NCBI RefSeq assembly: GCF_900129845.1
Contig: NZ_FQXB01000001.1
Span: forward strand, 1,240,001 to 1,304,000
From: Cognatiyoonia sediminum
GTDB lineage: Bacteria > Pseudomonadota > Alphaproteobacteria > Rhodobacterales > Rhodobacteraceae
Length of the DNA stretch: 64,000 nt
Direction of reading: 5' to 3'
Position numbers and translations under genes: made by a program
The notes under the pieces: model-generated
What the model was told of the DNA's origin: nothing
The model's database searches: none
What the model saw: the letters and a program-made list of their open reading frames with translations, nothing else
In this document: positions 52,872-60,137 of the stretch, in pieces
How positions within the stretch are numbered: position 1 is the stretch's first letter
Layout of the letters: each line of letters begins with the position of its first letter

Positions 52872-52901
52872 TTGACACGGGGAAGACCCGCAGTCACTAC
52901 T
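52872..52901 (+). promoter_or_regulatory. Putative promoter of the CoA-transferase operon
   Basis: A consensus -35 hexamer TTGACA (52872-52877) is followed after 18 bases by ACTACT, a weak -10. The transcript would start just before the TGGAGGG ribosome site of the A subunit. The palindrome at 52829-52844 lies just upstream. Confidence 0.4.
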
Positions 52902-52926
52902 TAGCCAAATTTTCTGGAGGGACCTC

Positions 52927-53622
52927 ATGAACAAGATCTACCCCAATGCAGCGGCTGCGCTGGATGGGCTTCTTGAAGACGGCATGTTTATTGCCGCTGG
53001 TGGCTTTGGCCTTTGCGGCATTCCTGAACTATTGCTTGATGCGATCAAGGAAGCCGGAACTAAAGATTTGACATTCGCATCCAACAACGCAGGTGTCGAT
53101 GACTTTGGCATCGGGATCCTTTTGCAGACGCGTCAGGTCAAGAAAATGATCTCTTCTTACGTTGGTGAAAATGCCGAGTTCATGCGCCAATATCTGTCCG
53201 GCGAATTAGAATTGGAATTCAATCCACAAGGCACGCTGGCGGAACGCATGCGCGCCGGCGGCTGTGGCATCCCCGGCTTTTATACCAAGACCGGCGTCGG
53301 CACGGTGATTGCTGAAGGGAAGGACCACAAGGACTTCAACGGCGAGACCTACATTATGGAAGAAGGCATCTTTGCTGATTTGTCCATCGTGAAAGCTTGG
53401 AAAGCCGATGAAACCGGTAACGCAATCTTCCGAAAAACGGCGCGTAACTTTAACCCACCTGCTGCGATGTGTGGCAAAACATGTGTTCTAGAAGTGGAAG
53501 AGATCGTTCCAACGGGCTCTCTCGATCCCGATCACATCCACCTGCCCGGAATTTATGTCCATCGCATCATTCAAGGTGAGCACAAGAAACGCATCGAACA
53601 ACGCACCGTAAGGGAGGGCTAA
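52927..53622 (+). CDS. 3-oxoacid CoA-transferase subunit A
   Basis: 231 residues. Alpha subunit of a succinyl-CoA:acetoacetate-type transferase. It carries the family block [16 protein letters not shown], then [22 protein letters not shown] and [12 protein letters not shown]-like [18 protein letters not shown]. It follows a strong GGAGG. With subunit B it moves CoA from succinyl-CoA to acetoacetate, which could be the product of the BKACE cleavage in the carnitine operon. Butyrate or other oxoacid activation is also possible. Confidence 0.95.
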   Translation: MNKIYPNAAAALDGLLEDGMFIAAGGFGLCGIPELLLDAIKEAGTKDLTFASNNAGVDDFGIGILLQTRQVKKMISSYVGENAEFMRQYLSGELELEFNPQGTLAERMRAGGCGIPGFYTKTGVGTVIAEGKDHKDFNGETYIMEEGIFADLSIVKAWKADETGNAIFRKTARNFNPPAAMCGKTCVLEVEEIVPTGSLDPDHIHLPGIYVHRIIQGEHKKRIEQRTVREG

Positions 53623-53626
53623 GATC

Positions 53627-54253
53627 ATGGCATGGGACCGCAATCAAATGGCCGCCCGAGCGGCACAAGAATTGGAAGACGGCACATACGTGAACCTCGG
53701 CATCGGCATTCCAACACTGGTGTCCAATTACATCCCTGAGGGTGTGGAGGTTACGCTGCAGTCAGAGAATGGCATGCTCGGCATGGGCCCCTTCCCAACA
53801 GAAGATGAAATCGACGCAGATCTCATCAATGCAGGCAAGCAGACCATTACCGAACTGCCGCAGACGGCATACTTCGACAGCGCGACGTCCTTTGGGATGA
53901 TCCGTGGCGGCAAAATCGCTATGGCGATCCTAGGCGCGATGGAAGTGGCGGAGAACGGCGATCTGGCAAATTGGATGATCCCCGGAAAGCTGGTCAAAGG
54001 CATGGGCGGTGCCATGGATCTGGTTGCCGGCGTTGGACGCGTCGTTGTTGTGATGGATCACACCAACAAGCATGGCGAAAGCAAATTGCTCAAGGAATGC
54101 ACCTTGCCACTAACAGGTAAAGGCGTGGTGGATCGCATTATTACAAACCTCGGTGTCTTGGACGTGGTCGAAGGTGGTTTGAAGATCGTTGAAACGGCTG
54201 AGGGCGTCACCGAAGAGGAACTTCGCAACGCCACTGAGGCTGCGATTGTCTGA
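53627..54253 (+). CDS. 3-oxoacid CoA-transferase subunit B
   Basis: 208 residues. Beta subunit with the catalytic Glu in [14 protein letters not shown] and the early block [17 protein letters not shown]. The AGGGAGG ribosome site lies within the last codons of subunit A, four bases between the genes, so the two are coupled. It forms the heterotetramer with subunit A. A small acetyltransferase gene begins in its last codons. Confidence 0.95.
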   Translation: MAWDRNQMAARAAQELEDGTYVNLGIGIPTLVSNYIPEGVEVTLQSENGMLGMGPFPTEDEIDADLINAGKQTITELPQTAYFDSATSFGMIRGGKIAMAILGAMEVAENGDLANWMIPGKLVKGMGGAMDLVAGVGRVVVVMDHTNKHGESKLLKECTLPLTGKGVVDRIITNLGVLDVVEGGLKIVETAEGVTEEELRNATEAAIV

Positions 54254-54539
54254 TCTAGCGATCAAAAAAGAGGCGGGCGATACCAAAGGCCGATACGTTA
54301 TCGAGCATGCCGACGGCGCGACAAGCGAACTGACGTTTTCAATCTTGTCCAAAGCGAACGTGATCGCGGACCACACCGGTGTTGCTCCCGCTCACGAAGG
54401 CCAGGGCTATGGAAAGGCCCTCGCCGAAGCTCTGGTCAACGACGCCCGCGCAGAAGGCTTCCAGATCGTCCCGCTCTGCTCCTATATCAACGCTTTGAGG
54501 CGCAGGCATCCAGATTGGGCAGATGTTTTTCAGGTCTAG
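54246..54539 (+). CDS. Small GNAT-like N-acetyltransferase (GCN5-related, YjdJ type)
   Basis: 97 residues. It starts at TTG 54246, overlapping the subunit B stop by eight bases. The acetyl-CoA loop is [19 protein letters not shown], and it ends with [19 protein letters not shown], typical of the minimal GNAT family of about 90-100 residues (PF14542). Substrate unknown. The coupling to a CoA-transferase pair may be only positional. An ATG upstream at 54189 would overlap the subunit B gene much more and is unlikely. Confidence 0.87.
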   Translation: MSDLAIKKEAGDTKGRYVIEHADGATSELTFSILSKANVIADHTGVAPAHEGQGYGKALAEALVNDARAEGFQIVPLCSYINALRRRHPDWADVFQV

Positions 54540-54542
54540 TAA

Positions 54543-55352
54543 CTAGCCGTCGATCACAAAGGCGCATCCGTCTGAAATGAGCTCGGGCGGGGTTTTACAC
54601 AGGCCCCGCGCGATCGTCCAAGCGGCGATCACTTTTGGTACGTAGTTCCGCGTTTCTCTATAAGGCGGAACTCCCGCGTGATCTCGCACCGCTCCTTCGC
54701 CCGCATTGTATCCAGCCAAAGCCAACACCGGATCGTCGTTGAAGTGATCCATTAACCACGACAGATACGCCGCCCCGCCTTTGATGTTCTCCGCCGGATG
54801 AGTACTGTCTTGAACGCCGAACCTCTCGGCCGTCGCTGGCATCAGTTGCATAAGTCCAGTAGCACCAGCATGGCTAACTGCAGTTGTCGACCCACTACTT
54901 TCCACTGAGATAAGCGCAACTATCAACGCTGGCGATATATCCGTGCCAATAGAGTTAAGGATAATGTCGCTCCCATGCGCCGCGACAATCTGCTTCATCG
55001 TCTCTAACCGAGGCGTAGGGCGATACACCCCATCAGGCGCGTCCCTAAGCGTGGTGACAGCCTGCTCGAGGCGGCCAGGGCCGGAATCCCCCAAGGCAGG
55101 AGACACACTATCCCAAAACCAAGCCAGCTCAGCGTTGGACGTCGGGGCGTCCGGTGTTGCTGTGGGCGCCACCTGTACGGGAGCCGCTGGTGCAGGCGCG
55201 ATTTGAACCGTAATGCGATTCCGACTGCCTGCGCTCGGAACGCCAATACGCTTAAATGTAAAATCTGGTTGGAGCGTATGTTGCTCCGCAATCACCTGTG
55301 TAGACGCCCCGATTGTCATCAGAAGCGCCAGCCGCCCAATAAATCTCAGCAT
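54543..55352 (-). CDS. Lytic transglycosylase, SLT domain
   Basis: 269 residues. A signal peptide ends near VIAE, then a Pro/Ala-rich linker (about 50-70) and an SLT domain from about 135. The catalytic Glu is in LISVESSGSTTAVS, and GATGLMQLMPATAERFGV and LAGYNAGEGAV follow. It cuts peptidoglycan, and beside the Tad locus it may open the cell wall for pilus assembly, though it is transcribed away from it. The C-terminus has two Cys. Start ATG 55352. Confidence 0.92.
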   Translation of the reverse strand: MLRFIGRLALLMTIGASTQVIAEQHTLQPDFTFKRIGVPSAGSRNRITVQIAPAPAAPVQVAPTATPDAPTSNAELAWFWDSVSPALGDSGPGRLEQAVTTLRDAPDGVYRPTPRLETMKQIVAAHGSDIILNSIGTDISPALIVALISVESSGSTTAVSHAGATGLMQLMPATAERFGVQDSTHPAENIKGGAAYLSWLMDHFNDDPVLALAGYNAGEGAVRDHAGVPPYRETRNYVPKVIAAWTIARGLCKTPPELISDGCAFVIDG

Positions 55353-55625
55353 TTACCTGCTCATCTATACTTTTTGTTTTTCGTTTCATCGCAGAATGCG
55401 CCAAGCGGGCCAAGCTTTGTGAAACAATGAGACAATTTTCATTTTCATTGGACGCATTCACGCAACTGTCTCAACGTTAACTATATACATCTTCATTTTT
55501 TTTAACGTTACTTTTCATATACTTAATAGATTTTTCGGTAATTTATGAACGCCCCTTAAAATAACACCAATCGGGTCAAATTCATGCCCAAATCTAAAGT
55601 GAAAACATACTCATCCAAGTCGGGG

Positions 55626-55651
55626 ATCGGACCAAAAGAGGCCGGTCCGAT
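55626..55651 (+). promoter_or_regulatory. Stem-loop or operator upstream of flp1
   Basis: ATCGGACC and GGTCCGAT are perfect inverted arms around a ten-base loop, 53 bases before the flp1 start. No T-run follows. It could be an operator or an mRNA leader hairpin. Confidence 0.4.
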
Positions 55652-55673
55652 ATGATCCGACAAGGTCTGAAAT

Positions 55674-55698
55674 TAACTAGCAATACCCTGAGGAGGGA
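55674..55698 (+). repeat. Conserved flp leader, copy 1
   Basis: 25-base element ending GAGGAGGGA, 5 bases from the flp1 ATG. It matches copy 2 (56104-56128) in 23 of 25 positions, at identical distance from the start codon. It includes a strong Shine-Dalgarno and a small CCCT/AGGG hairpin that could mask it. Confidence 0.75.
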
Positions 55699-55703
55699 AC
55701 GAC

Positions 55704-55877
55704 ATGCTTAACTTTATCAAAAACTTCCGCAACGACGAAGACGGCGCAGTAACAGTAGACTGGGTTGTTTTGACGGCAGCTATCGTGGCTCTTGGCCTGG
55801 CAGTTGGTTCCGCAGTTTCTGGCGGTGCTCAGACAGGTGCTTCCAACATCGTTGGCGACATCGCCGCTAACACCTAA
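55704..55877 (+). CDS. Flp/Fap pilin 1
   Basis: 57 residues. Small Tad-pilus pilin: charged leader MLNFIKNFRNDEDG, then after the Gly the hydrophobic AVTVDWVVLTAAIV helix typical of Flp pilins, where prepilin peptidase should cut after Gly. The mature protein would be about 43 residues. The conserved EY at +5/+6 is DW here. The RBS is a very strong GAGGAGGGA in the shared leader. An efficient terminator follows, so this gene is made in excess, as expected for the main pilin. Confidence 0.93.
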   Translation: MLNFIKNFRNDEDGAVTVDWVVLTAAIVALGLAVGSAVSGGAQTGASNIVGDIAANT

Positions 55878-55901
55878 TTTAGCATCACTGCTAAGTACGA
55901 A

Positions 55902-55936
55902 ATCCGCGCTGCCATCGCAGCGCGGATATTTTTTTA
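55902..55936 (+). terminator. Intrinsic terminator after flp1
   Basis: ATCCGCGCTGC and GCAGCGCGGAT form a perfect 11-base stem around CATC, followed by ATTTTTTTA. Text-book Rho-independent terminator 25 bases after the flp1 stop. It should separate abundant flp1 mRNA from the downstream tad genes. Confidence 0.93.
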
Positions 55937-56103
55937 TTGATCATTTGAGAGCGTGATTAGAGCAATCAGTGAAACGATATGTTTCTCAAAAGGAACGGTT
56001 TTTTTGGCTTTCCGGTCATATGACGCCCCATTCATGCCTTATTTCTCGACGATAACCATAATCGTTAGAAAGACCCGGATCATCTCGATCCAAGTAGTGA
56101 GAG

Positions 56104-56128
56104 TAACTAGCGACACCCTGAGGAGGGA
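56104..56128 (+). repeat. Conserved flp leader, copy 2
   Basis: Second copy of the 25-base element of 55674-55698, with two substitutions, five bases before the flp2 ATG. The coding regions also begin alike (ATGCTTAA), so the leader and gene start were duplicated together. Confidence 0.75.
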
Positions 56129-56133
56129 TTTAG

Positions 56134-56304
56134 ATGCTTAAGGCTTTGAAAAAATTTAGCGCCGAAGAAGATGGCGCTGTAACCGTGGAGTACGTCGTGC
56201 TGACTTCAGCCGCGATCTTCATGGCGATCTTTGTCATGGGCATCATCTCTGAGGGTGCGGAAGATCTCGCCACGAAGGTCTCTAACGATCTGTCCAGCAT
56301 GTAA
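56134..56304 (+). CDS. Flp/Fap pilin 2
   Basis: 56 residues. Leader MLKALKKFSAEEDG, cleavage after Gly, then AVTVEYVVLTSAAIF. This copy keeps the classic Glu5-Tyr6 pair that the other two pilins replace with Asp-Trp. Hydrophobic helix with an acidic C-terminal half (EGAEDLATKV). It may be a minor or alternative pilin. The leader and ribosome site are copies of those of flp1. A weak CCAAGC/GCTTGG stem follows at 56322-56338 without a T-run. Confidence 0.92.
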   Translation: MLKALKKFSAEEDGAVTVEYVVLTSAAIFMAIFVMGIISEGAEDLATKVSNDLSSM

Positions 56305-56449
56305 AACTGTCCAGATAGGGCCCAAGCATGATGCTTGGTGTGCGCGATCATTGTCGAGCAAGATATTCCCCCAAAATGTCAGCGCCAAGCCACTTTGACG
56401 CCCTAATTTATGAGTAAAAACAGTCAACGAGTGAGTGGAAAGGTAAGTC

Positions 56450-56626
56450 ATGTTTCATTTGTTAAAGTCATTTCTGTCGTCCGATGAAGGTGCGGTTACA
56501 GTCGATTGGGTGGTACTGACAGCCGCTGTGGTCCTTATGGGGGTCGGAGTCGGTGCCTTAGTATTGGGTGCCGTGGAAGACGGAAGCGAACAGATCAGCG
56601 ATGACGTTGTTGCAAATACGTCCTGA
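56450..56626 (+). CDS. Flp/Fap pilin 3
   Basis: 58 residues. Leader MFHLLKSFLSSDEG, then AVTVDWVVLTAAVVLMGVGVG, again the DW type as in pilin 1. The ribosome site GGAAAGG differs from the duplicated leader of the other two, so it may be expressed at a lower level. It ends 61 bases before cpaB, and is likely co-transcribed with it. Length and motif order mark it as a real pilin-like gene although it is very short. Confidence 0.9.
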   Translation: MFHLLKSFLSSDEGAVTVDWVVLTAAVVLMGVGVGALVLGAVEDGSEQISDDVVANTS

Positions 56627-56687
56627 CACCACTCAGAAACCTACGTCGTTTTGAAAACGAGATCGCAGAAGATAATGGGGTACTAAA

Positions 56688-57557
56688 ATGCGAGCGCTAT
56701 TTGTTTTAGTCTTGGTAGTTGGAATGGGCCTCGCCGGCTTTGCTGTCTATATGGTGAACAACCACCTTACGGCGCAAAAGCAGGCCAATGCCGCACTTAT
56801 GGCTCAGCAGCAGCTCAACATTCCAACAGTTGAAGTTTACGCCGTTAACCGAGAGATCGCCTACGGTGAACCTTTGACGATGGAAGATGTCGTGAAGATT
56901 CACTATGCAAAGGACTTCTTGCCAGAAGGTTCCTTCGCGTCCGAAGAAGAGTTGTTTCCGGAAGGCACCGATGTGGTTCGTATTGTGACTCGCAAAATGG
57001 AACCAAACGAACCGGTTCTTGCTGCGAAGGTGACGGCACCTGGCGAGGTTAACGGCATCTCCGGCATTCTTGCCCCTGGACTTCGAGCCTTCACGATCAA
57101 TGTCGACCAATCAACTGGAGTTTCTGGTTTCTTACAGCCGGGCAACCGGGTGGATGTTTACTGGACCGGAAGTGTTGACTCGTTGGGACGCAACGCGAGC
57201 CGCGAGATCACTAAGTTGATCAAAACTGGTGTTGAATTGATTGCCGTAAACCAGAGCGCTGATGCAAGTTCTGCTGAAAACCTATCAATCCGTACTGTTA
57301 CTGTTCAGGTGTCCCCAGGCGATGTTGCTGATTTGGCGACCCTGCAAAGCACAGGCACACTCTCGCTTTCACTTGTCGGCCAAGGCGATACGATCGAAGT
57401 TACTGATGTTATCGAAACCGACATGAATAAAATTCTCGGCATCGAAGCTCCTGTTGAAGTCGCTCAGGAAGCACCGGTCGAAGCACCTCGAGTGTGTACG
57501 ATCCGGCAGCGTAGCGGGACAGAGATAAAGGAAATCCCAATCCCCTGCTCCAACTAA
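56688..57557 (+). CDS. cpaB: Flp pilus assembly protein CpaB (RcpC)
   Basis: 289 residues. An N-terminal membrane helix (ALFVLVLVVGMGLAGFAVYM) followed by a SAF domain (about 44-110, NREIAYGEPLTMEDVVKI) and the RcpC/CpaB domain (NVDQSTGVSGFLQPGNRVDVYW). The C-terminus has two Cys. It sits in the inner membrane/periplasm and helps form the secretin channel. First assembly gene of the tad locus, followed by a terminator, so cpaC onward may have another promoter. Confidence 0.95.
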   Translation: MRALFVLVLVVGMGLAGFAVYMVNNHLTAQKQANAALMAQQQLNIPTVEVYAVNREIAYGEPLTMEDVVKIHYAKDFLPEGSFASEEELFPEGTDVVRIVTRKMEPNEPVLAAKVTAPGEVNGISGILAPGLRAFTINVDQSTGVSGFLQPGNRVDVYWTGSVDSLGRNASREITKLIKTGVELIAVNQSADASSAENLSIRTVTVQVSPGDVADLATLQSTGTLSLSLVGQGDTIEVTDVIETDMNKILGIEAPVEVAQEAPVEAPRVCTIRQRSGTEIKEIPIPCSN

Positions 57558-57576
57558 AGAGCTTAGAAGGTTCTGG

Positions 57577-57611
57577 AAAGCCGCACCGAGTGTCTCGCGT
57601 GCGGCTTTTTT
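57577..57611 (+). terminator. Intrinsic terminator after cpaB
   Basis: AAGCCGCAC-CGAG-TGT-CTCG-C-GTGCGGCTT followed by TTTT: a 13-pair stem with one bulge and a T-run, 20 bases after the cpaB stop. cpaC starts 145 bases further on, so a second promoter or partial read-through is needed. Confidence 0.9.
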
Positions 57612-57755
57612 CATGGCAAAGCGTGTTGCCAGTTATCCACATCAGGGAATCACCACAAGGCATTGATTCTTGCAAAAAATACCGAACGCGGGCATGGTCT
57701 GCTTAATAAGGAAAATAATTTCCGCAAGAAACCGTGATCGGAGAGGCAGGTCACA

Positions 57756-59183
57756 ATGAAATATGATCGTTTGATTAAGGCGGCTTTGGCCGGCCTTACT
57801 TTGGCATTTGCGAGCGCACCCACGTTCGCGCCCGCCGAAACTTTGCAAGTTCTACGAGGTGCACCGTCGAGCGCCCTTAATGTGCCGATGAATAGAGGTG
57901 TAGTTGTCGAAAGCGACACACCCTTCACCGAACTTACCATCGCAAATCCGACAATTGCAGACATCTCGTCCCTGTCCGATCGCACGATTTACGTGTTGGG
58001 CAAGGAGCCAGGGCGAACAACCCTCACGCTGCTCAGTGCAGATGGTCGGCTGATCACAAACGTTGAAGTCCATGTCACTCCTGACATCGCAGAATTCAAA
58101 GAACGCCTGCAACAGATCCTTCCCGGCGAGAATATCGAAGTTCGAACTGCCAACAACGGTATCGTCCTCTCCGGAATGGTTTCGTCCATCGCCCGCCTCG
58201 ATCGCGCCATGGCTCTTGCGGAACGCTACGCACCTGACCGCGTTTCAAATCTGATGAGCGTTGGCGGGACCCAGCAAGTCATGCTGAAGGTTCGCTTTGC
58301 CGAAATGCAGCGTTCGGTGAGCAAATCACTGTCTTCCTCTCTCGCAGTCCAGGGCACTGCCCTTGGTGGCGATCTTGGAACGAGCGGCGGTAGCAACACT
58401 CTGAACAACTCAGGTGCTGTTGCGAACGCCTTCGGCGCTAACATACCGGCATCAAACGAAAATAACGGCGCATTCCTCTTCGGGTTCAACGCAGGTGGTG
58501 TTGAAATCGGCATCTTGTTGGAAGCTCTTGAAGCGCGCGGCGTTGTCAGAACTTTGGCCGAACCGAACTTGACAGCACTCAGCGGTCAGGAAGCCAAATT
58601 CCTCGCCGGTGGGGAATACCCTGTTCCTGGTGAATCCGACGCAGGCGGCATCACAATCGAATACAAGCCGTTCGGTGTGGAGCTGAACTTTATCCCTAGA
58701 GTGGTTGATGAAGACGTCATCAACTTGGAGCTCATAGCAGCGGTATCCGGGCTTGACCCAAGTAACGGTATCAACGTGAATGGCCTCCAAATTGACGCTT
58801 TCAGCCGGCGCGAGACGTCGACTACCGTTGAAATGCGCGACGGCGAGAGTTTTGCGATCGCTGGTCTGCTGTCTGACGACTTTACCGACCTCAATAGCCA
58901 ACTTCCTTGGGTGGGCGACGTTCCTATCCTTGGTTCGCTGTTCCGCAGTGCGCAGTATGCCCGCCGTCAAACAGAGCTGGTCATTATCGTAACGCCGCAT
59001 CTGGTGACACCCACACGCGGCGAAGCGCTGGCCTTGCCAACGGACAGAGTTCAGCCACCAACTGAGCGTGATCTCTTCCTCTTCGGCCGAGTTGCCGCAG
59101 ACGAAGCACCTCAAGCTGGTGGTGCCGGTGAAGTTGCCCGTCAGGACTTTAGCGGGTCCTACGGCTACGTCCTCGACGATTGA
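57756..59183 (+). CDS. cpaC: Tad secretin CpaC (RcpA)
   Basis: 475 residues. A signal peptide ends near APAE. An N-terminal Pilus_CpaC/secretin N domain (ANPTIADISSLSDRTIYVLG), then a BON-like segment around 110-165, and the secretin domain from about 245 with TLAEPNLTALSGQEAKFLAG and ending near VGDVPILGSLFRS. It forms the outer-membrane pore through which the Flp pilus passes. The Ala/Gly-rich tail ends YGYVLDD. The ribosome site GGAGAGG precedes ATG 57756. Confidence 0.96.
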   Translation: MKYDRLIKAALAGLTLAFASAPTFAPAETLQVLRGAPSSALNVPMNRGVVVESDTPFTELTIANPTIADISSLSDRTIYVLGKEPGRTTLTLLSADGRLITNVEVHVTPDIAEFKERLQQILPGENIEVRTANNGIVLSGMVSSIARLDRAMALAERYAPDRVSNLMSVGGTQQVMLKVRFAEMQRSVSKSLSSSLAVQGTALGGDLGTSGGSNTLNNSGAVANAFGANIPASNENNGAFLFGFNAGGVEIGILLEALEARGVVRTLAEPNLTALSGQEAKFLAGGEYPVPGESDAGGITIEYKPFGVELNFIPRVVDEDVINLELIAAVSGLDPSNGINVNGLQIDAFSRRETSTTVEMRDGESFAIAGLLSDDFTDLNSQLPWVGDVPILGSLFRSAQYARRQTELVIIVTPHLVTPTRGEALALPTDRVQPPTERDLFLFGRVAADEAPQAGGAGEVARQDFSGSYGYVLDD

Positions 59184-59198
59184 TAGGAGAAAAGCAAA

Positions 59199-59879
59199 AT
59201 GAAATATCTTCTGATTGCATCCGCAGGCTTTTCCCTACTGGCAGGCTGTGCCGACCCGATACGTGAAGCAGGTTCATTTGACCGCGAAGCCGGCTCCCAG
59301 CTAGACGTTGGAGATTTCGGCAACGCGACAATGAACAACACTTTGGTTCAAACTGGGCAGCTTGACTATACAATAAATTTGGCGCGCCGCTTCTCAGCTG
59401 AAGTCGATGACACCATCAACTTTGCTTTTGATTCCAGTCAGTTGACGGCCCCTGCCCAAGCAACTCTTCGACAGCAAGCCGATTGGATCAAACAGTTCCC
59501 AGAGGTGCGCTTTAAGGTCTTCGGACACACTGATTTGGTTGGATCCCAATCTTACAACCGCAGTCTTGGCCTTCGTCGTGCACAAAGCGCTGTTAACTAC
59601 TTGGTCAGCCAGGGCATCGACCGCAACCGCTTGGAAGCAGTGGTCTCATTTGGTGAAACCCAACCTTTGATCCAAACCGAGTCTCGTGATGTTCGCAACC
59701 GGCGCACGGTGACCGAGGTATCCGGCTTTGTTCAGAACCATCCGACTGTTCTGAATGGCGAATATGCTCGCGTCATCTACCGCGAATACGTCAATAGCGG
59801 GACATTCCGTCAGCAAGTTTCACCGCTTAGCATTTCTACTGGCGGCGGCGATATTCCAGGTTCGGGCGGCGGCGGCTAA
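59199..59879 (+). CDS. OmpA-like lipoprotein of the tad locus
   Basis: 226 residues. Lipobox LLAGC at about 14-18, so it is a lipoprotein. The OmpA_C domain (about 70-180) has the peptidoglycan-binding block FGHTDLVGSQSYN then LGLRRAQSAVNYLVSQG, so it ties an outer-membrane component to the wall. In other tad loci the position between the secretin and the ATPase is taken by CpaD/TadD-like lipoprotein genes; here the OmpA domain suggests the secretin is anchored to peptidoglycan. The start is 15 bases after cpaC, with AGGAG. The C-terminus is Gly-rich. Confidence 0.9.
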   Translation: MKYLLIASAGFSLLAGCADPIREAGSFDREAGSQLDVGDFGNATMNNTLVQTGQLDYTINLARRFSAEVDDTINFAFDSSQLTAPAQATLRQQADWIKQFPEVRFKVFGHTDLVGSQSYNRSLGLRRAQSAVNYLVSQGIDRNRLEAVVSFGETQPLIQTESRDVRNRRTVTEVSGFVQNHPTVLNGEYARVIYREYVNSGTFRQQVSPLSISTGGGDIPGSGGGG

Positions 59880-59904
59880 ACCGTCCAACGAATTCTCATA
59901 AATA

Positions 59905-59934
59905 GTTGACGCCGGTTCTTTCCTCGGCGTCAAC
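59905..59934 (+). repeat. Perfect 10-bp stem-loop after the OmpA-like gene
   Basis: GTTGACGCCG and CGGCGTCAAC pair around a ten-base loop, 25 bases after the stop. No T-run follows, so it may be a Rho-dependent or partial terminator or an mRNA end-stabiliser. It separates the cpaC-OmpA pair from cpaE. Confidence 0.6.
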
Positions 59935-60137
59935 ACTCTTCGCTAAAAGCCGCTATCGTCGCAACATACCGCACAATTACGGTTTTTTGGTCCAAATTCC
60001 GACACGATTATCAACGACACCTTGGCACGTAGGGTCAGTGCGTCTCGCGTTCTGTGAGGCGCTGCAGAAGACGTAATTGCGAGCAATATTATGCTGCAAT
60101 ACCGTCCAAAGCACCCAAAAGAGCAAGGACGTTAGCA

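Larger units (their letters stand above)
55353..55703. other. 351-base AT-rich intergenic region between SLT gene and flp1
   Basis: No credible gene here. The middle (about 55440-55560) is AT-rich with A and T tracts and paired AACGTTAAC and TTAACGTTA elements, which suits a promoter or upstream activating region. The last 80 bases hold an inverted repeat and the conserved flp leader (separate entries). The divergent promoters of the SLT gene and the pilin operon must lie in this stretch. I did not find a clear -35/-10 pair. Confidence 0.6.

Noticed and set aside
55480-55560. CtrA-type box in the AT-rich region before flp1
   Set aside because: TTAA elements occur (AACGTTAAC, TTTTAACG) but none is spaced by seven bases.
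55953-56141. 62-residue open frame between flp1 and flp2
   Set aside because: No ribosome site, overlaps the conserved flp2 leader and start; composition is not protein-like.
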